Assembly: GCA_019636215.1 (NCBI GenBank)
Contig: JAHBXZ010000006.1
Span: 1 to 64,000, forward strand
Direction: 5' to 3'
From: Planctomycetota bacterium
GTDB taxonomy: Bacteria; Planctomycetota; UBA8742; UBA2392
Length of the DNA: 64,000 nucleotides
Each line of letters starts with the position of its first letter. Position 1 is the stretch's first letter. The position numbers and the translations under genes are program-made. Of the stretch, positions 15,722 through 24,674 are shown piece by piece. The notes below the pieces were generated by a model. That model did not search any database. It was not told the DNA's origin and saw nothing but the letters and a program-made list of their open reading frames with translations.

Positions 15722-17026
15722 CTACCGCGTGCGCATTTCGGCCAGTGCCTTGGCAAGCGCCAGCCTTTGCGCCAGCGGCAGGGTTTCATCCTGCAGTTTG
15801 CGGCGCAGTGCCCCGGCGCCGGCCATGCCTGCCTGCTTGAGTACCTTGACGGCCTCGGTGTCGCCGGTTGCGGCCTTGGCGGCGCTGGCGTCCAGCGCGG
15901 GTTGCTTGCCCAGGTCCAGCTGCTTGACCAGCACATAGCCCACGCGCTTGACCTCGCTGGCCATGCCCACGGGCAGGGTCAGCTTGATTTCGGCCATATC
16001 GTCCAGGGCACGGGCGGAACGCCGCCAGCTGAACGTGCCGGGCGCGCCGATCATGGTAGAACGCCACACGTTGTCGAAGACTTCGGCCTGCGGCGCGGTA
16101 AGGCCTGCGCCGCGCGTTTCTGCGGCCAGCGCGCCGGGGTTGCCGGCGGGATTGGCCAGATGAGCTTCCGTGAGTGTGATCTCGGAGGGGCGTTCACCGC
16201 TGGAGGCCGCGATGGTGGCCACGAAGTAGTGCCTGCCGTGGACGGCCAGGCGCACATCGAACACCGGGTGCGCGCCGTGGTTCTGGATGCGCAGGGTGCC
16301 GTCTGCGGCGGAGAAGACATCAAGTTCGGGCAGGTCGAACTGTTCGCCTTCATAGAACAGGTACTGTTCGTGTTCGCCGTTGACGTACAGGCCCGCGCCA
16401 CCGCCGCGACGGCTGATGGCCGCCCAATGTTCGCCGGGGAACATGGCCAGCCCGGGCAGGGGCTTTCCGATCAGCTTGGGCGTTTCGGCGTTCACCAGTT
16501 CGATGTTGTCCCATTGCACGGTGGCGGCATCCAGGCGGCGATTGGCCTTGGGGTACACCCAGGTGACGCGGCCGTTGGGAAAGCGGATGTCCAGGTCAAA
16601 CTGGATGCGCTTCTGCTGTACCAGGTCATGTTCGAAGTACAGCACCGGCTTGCGCGGCTTGATTGGCCCGGGTTTGGGCGGCTGGGGGGCGGGCTCATCG
16701 GGCTTGACCACGGGCTTTTCAGGCCGGGCAACCGGCGGCTCGATGGCAATGCGGTCCGCAGGGTAGAAGGCGGCGGGCATGGTTTCTTCGGGCTCGGCTG
16801 TGCCGTCCCAGTGGATGGTGGAGACGCCCCATTCATAGACGCGCAGCGCGGGGATGCGCGGTTGCTCTGGTTCCGGGGCGGGGGCCGGCTTGGGCGCGGG
16901 TGCGGGTTCAGGCGGGCTGTTGCCCGCGGGGAACTTCTGGCCGAACAGCCTGGGCGCCGCGCCGCCGAATGCACCAAGCAGCGCCACGACCAGGGCAAAC
17001 ACGCCAATCGCAATGTGGGTACGCAT
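15722..17026 (-). CDS. secreted protein of unknown function
   Basis: This 434-aa protein begins with a signal sequence (MRTHIAIGVFALVVALLGAF) and a Pro/Ala/Glu linker (about residues 35-55). A beta-rich body follows with ALRVYEWGVSTIHWDGTAEP, two long strand-rich regions and LYVNGEHEQYLFYEGEQFDL. The C-terminus is a helical, Ala-rich tail. The VYEWGV phrase also occurs, as I recall, in uncharacterised planctomycete and proteobacterial secreted proteins. No catalytic motif can be named. The ATG at 17026 has a GGAG ribosome binding site; a longer frame upstream runs through the tRNA gene and is not real. Confidence 0.72.
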   Translation of the reverse strand: MRTHIAIGVFALVVALLGAFGGAAPRLFGQKFPAGNSPPEPAPAPKPAPAPEPEQPRIPALRVYEWGVSTIHWDGTAEPEETMPAAFYPADRIAIEPPVARPEKPVVKPDEPAPQPPKPGPIKPRKPVLYFEHDLVQQKRIQFDLDIRFPNGRVTWVYPKANRRLDAATVQWDNIELVNAETPKLIGKPLPGLAMFPGEHWAAISRRGGGAGLYVNGEHEQYLFYEGEQFDLPELDVFSAADGTLRIQNHGAHPVFDVRLAVHGRHYFVATIAASSGERPSEITLTEAHLANPAGNPGALAAETRGAGLTAPQAEVFDNVWRSTMIGAPGTFSWRRSARALDDMAEIKLTLPVGMASEVKRVGYVLVKQLDLGKQPALDASAAKAATGDTEAVKVLKQAGMAGAGALRRKLQDETLPLAQRLALAKALAEMRTR

Positions 17027-17147
17027 CAGGGCTCCGGTCTGAAACGCGGGCGGCCGTCGCCCGGTTCCATCATAGGCAGCACCGGGCCGGGGCGCGACAA
17101 AACCTGATCCTGCGGTTGCACAGAACAGCCCGTGCCTGGACTTGAAC

Positions 17148-17231
17148 TGGTGCGGAGGGCGGGACTTGAACCCGCACGGTTTTACCCACTGGATCCTAAG
17201 TCCAGCGCGTCTGCCATTCCGCCACCTCCGC
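17148..17231 (-). tRNA. tRNA-Leu (anticodon UAG)
   Basis: Read on the minus strand, GCGGAGG opens the acceptor stem and pairs with CCTCCGC, followed by A and an encoded CCA. The anticodon stem-loop is CTGGA-CTTAGGA-TCCAG with anticodon TAG. The variable arm is long (TGGGTAAAACC), as in class II tRNAs, and the T-arm reads GCGGGTTCAAGTCCCGC. All stems pair, which makes this a functional tRNA-Leu for CUA codons. It is flanked upstream by a hairpin repeat. Confidence 0.95.
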
Positions 17232-17247
17232 CGGTGGGCTTTGCTCA

Positions 17248-17347
17248 CGTGGCATCGGCCTCTGGCCGATGCGTCTCCATGGCCGTCCCGGCCATGGGCA
17301 GGCGCGGGACGCGCCTGCAGACGCATCGGCGGGACGCCGATGCCACG
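17248..17347. repeat. hairpin repeat C, copy 1 (100 bp)
   Basis: The ends are perfect inverted repeats, CGTGGCATCGGC (17248-17259) and GCCGATGCCACG (17336-17347). Each end also forms its own small hairpin (GCATCGGC with GCCGATGC). A related element is at 18946-19079. It lies between the tRNA-Leu and the alpha/beta hydrolase gene and may act as a terminator. The layout resembles REP/BIME-type repeats. Confidence 0.75.
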
Positions 17348-17353
17348 CATTCC

Positions 17354-18547
17354 CTAGAACTCCTCTTCCTTGGCCGGGGCGGCCTTGGGGGCCTCTGGCG
17401 CCGGGGCCTCAGGCTGCCGCGGCGGGATGCGCCCACCGGGCCGACGACCCTGGCCGAACGCATTGCCGTTGTTCTCAAAGGCAGGGGTGTATTCCGCGTC
17501 CGGATCAACCTTGGCATCGCCCAGCGTTACCTCAAGTTCGTCGTGGGCGTGCCCGTCGCTGCACTTGCCCATGAAGCGCTGCTTTTCGGTGTTGCCCAGC
17601 GCGTACTCGCGGTTCTTGCCGTGAAAGGCCGCGTCGCAAAGCCCGTCAAACAGCTTCCAGTAGCCGTACCAGTCCATGCAGTCGTGCATGTTCTCGGGTG
17701 CGCCGGGCGACTGGTGGTGCGCCACGCTGGGTGTGCCGCAGTAAACGCAGGTACGAAACTTCACCAGGTTCTTGTTGGCGGATTTCACCTTGGTGGCATC
17801 GACGAAGATCTTCTTGGCGCACCAGTGGCCCACGGTGTGGTCGCTGTCGCCGAACACGGAAAGCAGCAGGCAGTCTTCCGGGATCTTGGCGTAGTCCGAC
17901 AGCGGGATCAGCCCCGACTTCTGCGCCGCGCTGTTGTAACTGAAGGCGCGTCCCGGCTGCACGGGCATGGCAGCCTTTGGCCTGGGCAGTTTCAGGGCTT
18001 CCCAATCCGCGGCGATGTTGCCGGTAGTGACGCCGCCGGCGCTGTGCCCGACCACGGCGAAGTCCTTTTCACTGGGCTGCACGCGCTTTGCATCTTCTTT
18101 CAGCCAGGCCATGGCAGCCAGCACGCTTTCCGCGCTGTTGGGGGCAAAGTTGGCTGCGGGCTCGACCACGTTGGCCTGGTACTGCGGGTAGACCACAATG
18201 TTGCCGCGCTTGCAGATGTGGTGCAGCCATTCAATGTAAGGCGCCGGCTGGAACGCGCCGAAGCCGTGCACGAAGCACACCACCGGCGCGTCCTTGGGCG
18301 CGGGCTCGGCGGGCAGGTACACCCAGTATCTTTGCGCGCCTTCGCCGTGTTCGTGCGTGGTCACGGACTTGTGGGCGTACTCCGTGCTGCCCGGGCCCTT
18401 TTCCGGGCGGGTGGGCAGCTTGGCTTCCGGGTTGCGCTTGGGGGCTTCGGCTTTGGGTGTTTCGGCCTTGGGGGACTGTTGGCCATGGGCAACGCCCAGT
18501 GGCAGCAGTGCCAGCAGCAATGCCAACGCGATCAGTGGTCTGCGCAT
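17354..18547 (-). CDS. secreted alpha/beta hydrolase, chlorophyllase/PET-hydrolase-like
   Basis: This 397-aa protein has a signal peptide (RRPLIALALLLALLPLGVAHG), a Lys/Pro-rich linker, and an alpha/beta-hydrolase core. The oxyanion-side motif is VVCFVHGFGA; the nucleophile elbow GHSAGG is in FAVVGHSAGGVT, with Ser as the catalytic residue. The probable acid lies near SVFGDSDHTVG and the His near the following region. Several Cys (CVYCGT, CMDW, CDAAF, CSDG) suggest disulfides, which fits secretion. The C-terminus ends with a Pro-rich, acidic tail. Substrate unknown; an esterase role is the safest statement. The ATG at 18547 has a GGAG ribosome binding site. Confidence 0.8.
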   Translation of the reverse strand: MRRPLIALALLLALLPLGVAHGQQSPKAETPKAEAPKRNPEAKLPTRPEKGPGSTEYAHKSVTTHEHGEGAQRYWVYLPAEPAPKDAPVVCFVHGFGAFQPAPYIEWLHHICKRGNIVVYPQYQANVVEPAANFAPNSAESVLAAMAWLKEDAKRVQPSEKDFAVVGHSAGGVTTGNIAADWEALKLPRPKAAMPVQPGRAFSYNSAAQKSGLIPLSDYAKIPEDCLLLSVFGDSDHTVGHWCAKKIFVDATKVKSANKNLVKFRTCVYCGTPSVAHHQSPGAPENMHDCMDWYGYWKLFDGLCDAAFHGKNREYALGNTEKQRFMGKCSDGHAHDELEVTLGDAKVDPDAEYTPAFENNGNAFGQGRRPGGRIPPRQPEAPAPEAPKAAPAKEEEF

Positions 18548-18617
18548 GGTGGTCTCCGGGGCGGCAATCATAAAACGCCGGTGCGCCAGCGGGAGAGCGT
18601 GAAATGCACGAATTCTC

Positions 18618-18645
18618 TTGGGTTATGGTCTGTGAAACCTATACC
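18618..18645 (+). promoter_or_regulatory. possible promoter for the 67-aa gene
   Basis: TTGGGT (18618-18623) and TATACC (18640-18645) are 16 bp apart, in the divergent region between the hydrolase gene and the small gene at 18734. Confidence 0.3.
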
Positions 18646-18733
18646 TCTGCGCGCCACGGATAATGCGAACTGCGGCCCGCAACACAGGCCCCGACGGATT
18701 GAGCCCGACACAGCCAACGAAGCCGAGACCCCC

Positions 18734-18937
18734 ATGCACCCGAATCTTGCCAAACAGATGCTGGAGTTTCTGGAACACTCCATCGACGACGCCCAATGGG
18801 CCGAAAAGCACGGCGTGGACCTGAACTTGCAGAAAGGCCGCATTGACGCCTACAAGCGCGTGCAGGCCCACCTGCTGTACCTGATGGAACACCCGCACCG
18901 CCAAGGCAGCCAGCCGGCCATTCCGGCCCAAGGGTAA
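18734..18937 (+). CDS. small protein of unknown function (67 aa)
   Basis: The product is helical and His-rich, with MHPNLAKQMLEFLEHSIDDA at the N-terminus and YKRVQAHLLYLMEH near the end. It has no signal peptide or membrane segment. I see no family motif. A GAG precedes the ATG weakly. It converges with the lipoprotein gene across hairpin repeat C copy 2. Codon use looks like that of its neighbours, which supports a real gene. Confidence 0.55.
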   Translation: MHPNLAKQMLEFLEHSIDDAQWAEKHGVDLNLQKGRIDAYKRVQAHLLYLMEHPHRQGSQPAIPAQG

Positions 18938-18945
18938 GTGCTGCG

Positions 18946-19079
18946 CGTGGCATCGGCCTCTGGCCGATGCGTACCAGGCGCGTCCCGCGGCTGGCATGGC
19001 CCTCCCGGAAACGCTGTGCGTTGCCGGGGCGTTGCTGCGCAACCGGCCATGGAACTGCATCGGCGAGGACGCCGATGCC
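18946..19079. repeat. hairpin repeat C, copy 2 (134 bp)
   Basis: It begins with the same CGTGGCATCGGC and GGCCTCTGGCCGATGCGT as copy 1 and ends with GCATCGGC-GAGGAC-GCCGATGCC. The interior differs from copy 1. It lies between two convergent genes and may terminate both. Confidence 0.75.
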
Positions 19080-19088
19080 CCTTTCGGC

Positions 19089-19709
19089 TCATGCCCGCAA
19101 CAACGCGCGCAGCTCGGCTGCTTCCTGGGCTGGCGTCAAACTGGCGTTGGCGATGCGCACCACCTGGGCCAGGAATTCGGGGTCTGCAAACCGTGACCCG
19201 CGGTCGCGCACGAACAGCTTCACTTCCTCAAGGCTCACTTTGCCGTCGCCGTCGCTGTCAAGCTCCGGCCCGGCCTGCTTGATCTTCTCAATCAGCCGCA
19301 CGGCAAAGGTCAGCGCGCTGCCGGTTTCGTCCAGCTGTTGTTCGGCTTGTTTGCGCAGGCCGATTTCGTTCAGGCGCTGTTTGTTGCGCAGCCGCGCGTA
19401 CAGGCCAGCCGCGCCGGTGCCCAGCGCGCCGATCAGCGCGCCCCACGGGCCGAACGTCGCCGCAAAGTCCGCCGCGCCCTGCACGTTGGGCCCGGGCTGC
19501 ACCAGCTTGATGCGCTTGGGCCGGTTGGGCTGGCCGGTGCGCGGGTCCACGAGTTCGGTGGTCAGTACGCCATTGGCGTCCTCGAACAGCGGCGCGCCGT
19601 CATCCGTGACGGCCTGGGTTTCGTGCTCGCCCACCAGCATGTCCAGCAGGGCGCAGCCACTTAGGACCAGCAGGGCCGCAATGAGTGACGCCAGAATCCA
19701 GTTACGCAT
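19089..19709 (-). CDS. lipoprotein with EF-hand-like loop at the end of the phage module
   Basis: This 206-aa protein has a lipoprotein signal peptide with lipobox LSGC (Cys19). A hydrophobic Gly/Ala stretch, GPWGALIGALGTGAAGLYA (about residues 87-105), looks like a second membrane segment. It is followed by a basic helical segment. Residues ~150-162 read DSDGDGKVSLEEV, a canonical EF-hand calcium loop. The gene follows the tail genes on the same strand after 157 bp, so it may be the last gene of the virion operon, perhaps a spanin- or holin-like lysis component. It could also be an unrelated host lipoprotein; the phage link is inferred from position only. Confidence 0.6.
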   Translation of the reverse strand: MRNWILASLIAALLVLSGCALLDMLVGEHETQAVTDDGAPLFEDANGVLTTELVDPRTGQPNRPKRIKLVQPGPNVQGAADFAATFGPWGALIGALGTGAAGLYARLRNKQRLNEIGLRKQAEQQLDETGSALTFAVRLIEKIKQAGPELDSDGDGKVSLEEVKLFVRDRGSRFADPEFLAQVVRIANASLTPAQEAAELRALLRA

Positions 19710-19770
19710 GTTCTCTCCTTATGGGACTGTTGGTTTGGTTTGGTGTGGGGGTGGGGCATGGGGTACGGCA

Positions 19771-19859
19771 AACTGCGGTTTTGGGTTTTCGGTTTTGGGT
19801 TTTGGGGAACTGCCACGGCCCTGCCCACAACCCAAAACCCTCAACCCTAAACCGCAGTT
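19771..19859. repeat. T/G-rich inverted repeat
   Basis: AACTGCGGTTTTGGG at the left pairs imperfectly with the right arm, whose reverse complement reads AACTGCGGTTTAGGG then TTGAGGGTTTTGGG. The left arm continues with alternating TTTT and GGG runs. It lies between the last tail gene and the lipoprotein gene and may end or attenuate the transcript. Confidence 0.55.
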
Positions 19860-19866
19860 CACTGCT

Positions 19867-22800
19867 CTACCCCGCGTCCAACCTTGCACGCAGCGGCCCA
19901 ACCTCCGCCCTCAGCGCTTCCACCTCCGCGCGCAGGGCTTCCAGTTCCGTGGTAAGTGCAAGCCGCGCGTCGCCCACCCGGGCCCGGTTGTCGTCGTTGG
20001 CGTCCAGCCAGATCGTGTTGCCCGCGACGCCGCCGGGGTTGGCTTGCTGCGGCACCAACTCCAGACCAGAGGGGTCAATCAGGCCGTCCACGGTCAGCTT
20101 GCCGGTGACTTCCAGGTCGGCGTTGACGCGCAACGCGCGCTCGGCCGCGCGCAATGCGTCTTCATCCACGGGCGTGAAGGCAAGGTCGCCATCCACCAGC
20201 GCCACCTGCCAGCCGCTGTGAACGCGGCCCAGGCCGTGATGCGGCATGCCGAACGCCAGCAGCACCTCGGGGTGCAGCAGCACAAACGTCTGCCGTGTTC
20301 CGCCGTCAGTCTGTGCCAGCGGCAGGGGCCGGCCCGGGGGCAGGTAGATGCACCCGCCGCCGACGCTTGGGTCGGGCGCGTGGTCGCTTTCGGCGGCCCA
20401 GCCTTCGCTGGCGATGGCGGGCCCGCGCAGGGGCAGGTCGCGTTCGGGCCCAGGGCGGCTGGGCAGGGGCAGCCAGTCGTGACTGGGTGCCCAGAGTTCG
20501 TGTTCCGTTACCACGGGCCGCACGGATTCCGGCGGCAGGATCATCGCCGGCACGCGCGGCGGCGCGACCGGGGGCTCCGGCGGCGGCTCCTTGATGCGCG
20601 GGCGCCAGGTGGGCGGGATGCCCGGCAGGAACGGCACACGGTACTGGATGCGCCACTGGCCCGGCCGCGACTGGCGGTTCCAGCGGTGCAGGACGGTCTC
20701 GTCGTACTTGATCTGGGCCTCAAAGGGCGGCCAGGGCGGCGGCGCGCCCTCAAAGGGCTGGGCATAGAACGCCAGCGGCGCGTCGTGCACCGGGTCGCGC
20801 GGCACTTTGAAAAATGACTCGGTGCTGATGTGCCCCGCGCTTTCGCGATACAGCCCGTCATCGGTGGCCGCGCCGTACAGGTGCTTGGCGCAGTGATGCG
20901 CGTCGGCAAGCACCGGCCCGCCCTGGTTGTGGGCGCTCAGCCGGCCCAGGCTGCGGCCGTCGTCTTCGGCGTACAGGCCGCGCCCGCAGGTGGCATCCTC
21001 CTGCGTGTCACCGTCGCGCAGGTTCAGCGCGGGCACCCAGCCCGGCCCGCCGCCGGTGTTTGCGGCACGGTGTACCGGGCTGAGCGCCAGCACCGTAAGG
21101 AACTGCAACCCGCCCCGGCGCGTCGCGCTGAGTCTTGACCCGTCAAGGTCGGCCACCAGGTTGCTGCACTCGCCCCTGGCCGGGCCGCGGGCGTGCGCCA
21201 CCAGCGGCCCGGCGTCCAGAAACCGGGGCTGGTCGGCAAGACCGACCAGCAGCCCGCGCAGGCCCTCAGGCCGGCGCAGGCGAACGGGGCTGAAATCCGC
21301 GGCAGTCACAGGGGCATGGCGGCCGTCCTGCGGCAGCACAAGCAACTCGTCATCGGGACCGGTCTCAACCCCTGCGACAAAGAACCAGCGGCCGTGACGC
21401 GCTGTGTCCAGCGAACCCAGGTAAAACGGAAATGCCAGCGGCCCGAAGTCGGCAAGTTCCAGGTTGCCGGTGCGCGCATCGCGGGCCGTGGCGCGGGCGG
21501 CCAGCGCGCTTTCGGTTTCCGGCGCGGTGCCCGCCGCCGCCAGCACCAGCGGCCCGGCACGGTAAAGGTTCAGCGGCTGGTGGGGCCCGCCAGGCAGGGG
21601 CGACACCGGGTCGTCATCCGCCGTCGTCTCCTGGCGCGGTGCCGCAAATGGCGGGGACACAAGCGGCGCGTCAATCAGCCGGGTTGTCAGCCCGTGTTCG
21701 CCGGCGGCAATCTCGACGCTTTCGCGCCCGCCCTCGGCCAGCGCGCCATCAACACCGGCCAGCATGCACTCGGCGCGGGATGTGGCTTCGTGCAGCAATC
21801 GGCCTGCGGCCTGTGCCAGCGCGCCGCGGTTCAGCATCACGCCGTCGTCGTACACCGCCACCAGGTGCGGGGCCGCAACGGCCGCGCCCTGCCCATGCAG
21901 AAACGGCGCACGTGCTGAGGCCACGGCAATGGTCAGCCGCAAACGCGGCTCGCCCACCAGCCGGCGCGACTGCAGCGTGGCATCGCCACCGCCCAGCGCG
22001 TAAGGCGGGTGCTGCACCCGCACCAGGCCGCGCGTGCAATCCAGCGCAAAGCCGTCGCGCACCGGTGCAAGCCCGCTGTCGGCCATCGGGTCGACTGCGG
22101 CGCTTTCGGGCGCGACACCGGCCGGGCGGTGGCCGCCGCATTCCAGCCGCGGCGCACCAAGGCTGCCATCGGCGTTGACGCCCCCAACCGGCAGCCATGG
22201 GCCGGCAAAGTCTGTGGCGCGAAACAGCCGGAATGCATGCCGACGCAGAATCTCCAGGCGTTGCGCGCCCCGCGGCGAAGTGCGCGCGATCAATCTTTCA
22301 AAGCCGCCCTCATGCAGGGCCGCGCGGCGAGCCTGCAGTTCGGTGACGCCCCAGGCAGCAAGCACCGCCGACAACGCAAAGTACTGCCCCTGCGGGAACT
22401 CGGGCGAGCCATCCCCCGGCAATACCGCATGCCAGCCCGTCACCCGCAACAGTTCCAGGGCCGCGCCGCCCGTCACCGCCTGCGGGCCGCCTGCGTCAGC
22501 AGACACTTCGAACGAGATCACCCGCAGCGCATCGGGTTCCGGGCAGGCCTGCACCGGGGTGAATCTCACACCACCGTTGTCGTCCACGCCCAGCGTCAGG
22601 CCGCAGCGCGCTGCAGCCATCGCAACGGCGGCACCCAGCGGCATGGCAATGCAGTCAATTGACGCCCCGGTGGCGGCGGGTGCCGCGGGCGGGTTGTCAA
22701 CGCCTGCCAGCGTAAACAATTGCGCAACCAGTTCTTGCAGGGGCAGCCGTTCGTCGGGCCCGAACCCCAGCCGCGCGGAAACCGGACGCTGCGACCATCC

Positions 22801-23046
22801 GTGCCGCACATCGGCACCGTGTACCCGCAGGCGCCCATCGCCAAGGTCGTCCACACGCGTGACCGCAAACTGCCGCAGCTCGCGCGCCGTGCCCGCATCG
22901 GCCACGCGCAGGACCACGGGCGCGCCGATGGCCGGGGCGTTGCCCGTGGTCACGGCCTCGAAACTGGAGGCCTGCGCGCCACGGCGTAGTGTGACACGCA
23001 GTTCGACCAGCGCGTGGCCGTCAAGTGTGGCGATCACGAAGCTCAT
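19867..23046 (-). CDS. large phage-like structural protein (tail hub or fibre type)
   Basis: This 1059-aa protein starts directly after the preceding gene with an ATGA overlap. The N-terminal ~130 residues are beta-rich (MSFVIATLDGHALVELRVTL). The middle is a long Gly/Ala/Arg region without recognised motifs. Residues ~800-900 are rich in Pro and Trp. The C-terminus has DLEVTGKLTVDGLIDPSGL, a pattern common in phage tail-fibre and needle proteins just before the tip, and ends with a heptad coiled coil (LTTELEALRAEVEALRAEV). These features and its place after capsid genes support a tail or receptor-binding role. No enzymatic domain is evident. Confidence 0.6.
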   Translation of the reverse strand: MSFVIATLDGHALVELRVTLRRGAQASSFEAVTTGNAPAIGAPVVLRVADAGTARELRQFAVTRVDDLGDGRLRVHGADVRHGWSQRPVSARLGFGPDERLPLQELVAQLFTLAGVDNPPAAPAATGASIDCIAMPLGAAVAMAAARCGLTLGVDDNGGVRFTPVQACPEPDALRVISFEVSADAGGPQAVTGGAALELLRVTGWHAVLPGDGSPEFPQGQYFALSAVLAAWGVTELQARRAALHEGGFERLIARTSPRGAQRLEILRRHAFRLFRATDFAGPWLPVGGVNADGSLGAPRLECGGHRPAGVAPESAAVDPMADSGLAPVRDGFALDCTRGLVRVQHPPYALGGGDATLQSRRLVGEPRLRLTIAVASARAPFLHGQGAAVAAPHLVAVYDDGVMLNRGALAQAAGRLLHEATSRAECMLAGVDGALAEGGRESVEIAAGEHGLTTRLIDAPLVSPPFAAPRQETTADDDPVSPLPGGPHQPLNLYRAGPLVLAAAGTAPETESALAARATARDARTGNLELADFGPLAFPFYLGSLDTARHGRWFFVAGVETGPDDELLVLPQDGRHAPVTAADFSPVRLRRPEGLRGLLVGLADQPRFLDAGPLVAHARGPARGECSNLVADLDGSRLSATRRGGLQFLTVLALSPVHRAANTGGGPGWVPALNLRDGDTQEDATCGRGLYAEDDGRSLGRLSAHNQGGPVLADAHHCAKHLYGAATDDGLYRESAGHISTESFFKVPRDPVHDAPLAFYAQPFEGAPPPWPPFEAQIKYDETVLHRWNRQSRPGQWRIQYRVPFLPGIPPTWRPRIKEPPPEPPVAPPRVPAMILPPESVRPVVTEHELWAPSHDWLPLPSRPGPERDLPLRGPAIASEGWAAESDHAPDPSVGGGCIYLPPGRPLPLAQTDGGTRQTFVLLHPEVLLAFGMPHHGLGRVHSGWQVALVDGDLAFTPVDEDALRAAERALRVNADLEVTGKLTVDGLIDPSGLELVPQQANPGGVAGNTIWLDANDDNRARVGDARLALTTELEALRAEVEALRAEVGPLRARLDAG

Positions 23047-24170
23047 GGGGTCTCCGGTGCGGTGGCGGGGCGTTCGGCGCGGGCGCGCATGAGAATGCGC
23101 CAGCGCGTGACAAACCGGCGGTCGGCGGGCAGTGCCGGGTCAGGAAACGAGTACCCCACGCGGCGCTCGATCACATCCGCCGCATACAGCGGCGCGGGCG
23201 GGGCCGGGTGCCTGGTTTCGCCCACGGCGCTGCCTTCCTGCGTGATTTCCGTGACCGCCGCGCCCACCTGCTGCCGCCACGCGGGCAGGCCGGGGCCCAG
23301 CAGGGCGTGGTCAATCACGCGGCGCGAGGTCACGAAACTGAGCGTTTCCGTCCGCGCCAGCAAGCCGGCGTGCAGCGGCAGCGACAGCAGCTCGTGGTAC
23401 TCAAACTCCACCCGCCGCGCCTGTTCGTTCACGGCCACGCGGGCATGCAGCGCACCGGCGGGCTGAAGCTCAAAAGCCCGCGCCAGCGCGCCCGCCCCGG
23501 CAAAGAAGCCGCTGGTCACCTGCACGCGCCTGCCCTCGGGCGTGGTCACCAGGGCGCGGATCACGTGGCCGTCGTCCACGCCCGCGGGCAGGGGCGCGAA
23601 CACCTGCTCGTCTTCGGTTTCGTACTCCAGGCTTGGCGCGGCTGTGTCGCGCGTGGTGGCCGTGCGCACGCGCCGGAGGCCGGCCCCGGGCGCGGCGATC
23701 GCCGTGGCCTCGTGAGATGCCGGATTCTCAGCGGCGCGCAACACCACACGGCCGCGCGTGATCAGACGCTCGGGCGCGCCGGCCACCCGCAGCAGGCTTA
23801 CCGTAAACTGGTGCGACTGCACGGCGCTGTCGGCATCCTGCAGCGTGGCCTCGAGCGTCAGTTCCACATGGCGCGGGCCGTGGGCGGCCTCGGGCATGGG
23901 GGACGCTGCCTCGACGCTGACCAGCCTCGGGCCTTGCCTGCATTGGGCCGTGGCCAGTTCGCGCAGCACGGTCGCGCCCGCCAGCAGCTTCAGTCCGCCG
24001 GTTTCGCCCACCCGCGCCTGCAGGGCGGCCAGCGCGGCCTCAGCCAGAGCCGGAGTGGCAGCCGAGAGCACAATGGTTGCGGACCAAGCCACAGACTCAG
24101 GCCTGCATTCAACACTCAGCGTTTCAACGGAACCCAGCAGGGACTCAGAAAGGTAGATTCTCAGGTTCAT
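23043..24170 (-). CDS. phage-like structural protein, unknown (tail/hub candidate)
   Basis: This 375-aa protein is beta-rich with no signal peptide and no Cys cluster. It begins MNLRIYLSESLLGSVETLSV and contains a central segment DDGHVIRALVTTPEGRRVQV. Its stop overlaps the ATG of the large fibre-like gene by 4 nt, so the two are coupled. I do not recognise a family. Position between capsid and fibre genes suggests a tail, hub or adaptor protein. Confidence 0.5.
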   Translation of the reverse strand: MNLRIYLSESLLGSVETLSVECRPESVAWSATIVLSAATPALAEAALAALQARVGETGGLKLLAGATVLRELATAQCRQGPRLVSVEAASPMPEAAHGPRHVELTLEATLQDADSAVQSHQFTVSLLRVAGAPERLITRGRVVLRAAENPASHEATAIAAPGAGLRRVRTATTRDTAAPSLEYETEDEQVFAPLPAGVDDGHVIRALVTTPEGRRVQVTSGFFAGAGALARAFELQPAGALHARVAVNEQARRVEFEYHELLSLPLHAGLLARTETLSFVTSRRVIDHALLGPGLPAWRQQVGAAVTEITQEGSAVGETRHPAPPAPLYAADVIERRVGYSFPDPALPADRRFVTRWRILMRARAERPATAPETP

Positions 24171-24230
24171 GGAAGTCTGCGGGCTTGGGTTAGGGGTCGA
24201 TGAACTGCAGGCATGTCAGGAGGTGCCGTG

Positions 24231-24674
24231 ATGTCCCACAGCTGCTGGTTTTCAGTTGAGTTTCATCGCGAACTGCCGACGGCGCTCAAAATGGCTCGCG
24301 CCCTGTGCGATGCCGGATGGACGGCTGTTGACCACGGCAGCCTTCGCGTGGGTGTAAGGCAGCTGGAGCATGACGAGGAGTACTGGACCGAGTTCGAGGC
24401 CTCGCCCGAAGGTGAACAGGCCGCGTGGCAACTCGTCGCGACGGCCCAGGCTTCGGCTCATGCAGTGGGCATCACCTTGACCCATGAGTCCGGCCCGGGT
24501 GGTGCCTTCTGGAGATTGAAGAGTGGCAAGCTGGAGTTCTCTCCGTGGATAGACCGCGCGACTTTGGGAGACACCGCTTGGACCGATGTGTCGAAGTATC
24601 TGGCCCTGTTTCTGCGCACGTTTGATCAGCTGCATTGGCCGGTCCTTGGCTTTCACTGGCGGGAACTCGCCTAG
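24231..24674 (+). CDS. unknown 147-aa protein on the opposite strand inside the phage module
   Basis: This gene runs against all its neighbours in the virion block. It has a strong ribosome binding site: GGAGG at 24219-24223, then 7 nt, then the ATG at 24231 (MSHSCWFSVEFHRELPTAL). The product is soluble, acidic and Trp-rich, with no Cys cluster or membrane segment, and is not recognised. Opposite-strand single genes within structural blocks are often 'morons', expressed separately from the virion operon, such as immunity or superinfection-exclusion proteins. That role is inference from context only. Confidence 0.65.
   Translation: MSHSCWFSVEFHRELPTALKMARALCDAGWTAVDHGSLRVGVRQLEHDEEYWTEFEASPEGEQAAWQLVATAQASAHAVGITLTHESGPGGAFWRLKSGKLEFSPWIDRATLGDTAWTDVSKYLALFLRTFDQLHWPVLGFHWRELA

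Noticed and set aside
17132..18733. 601-aa plus-strand frame leading into the 67-aa gene
   Set aside because: Its first 530 codons are antisense to the alpha/beta hydrolase and tRNA; only the last 67 residues are independent.
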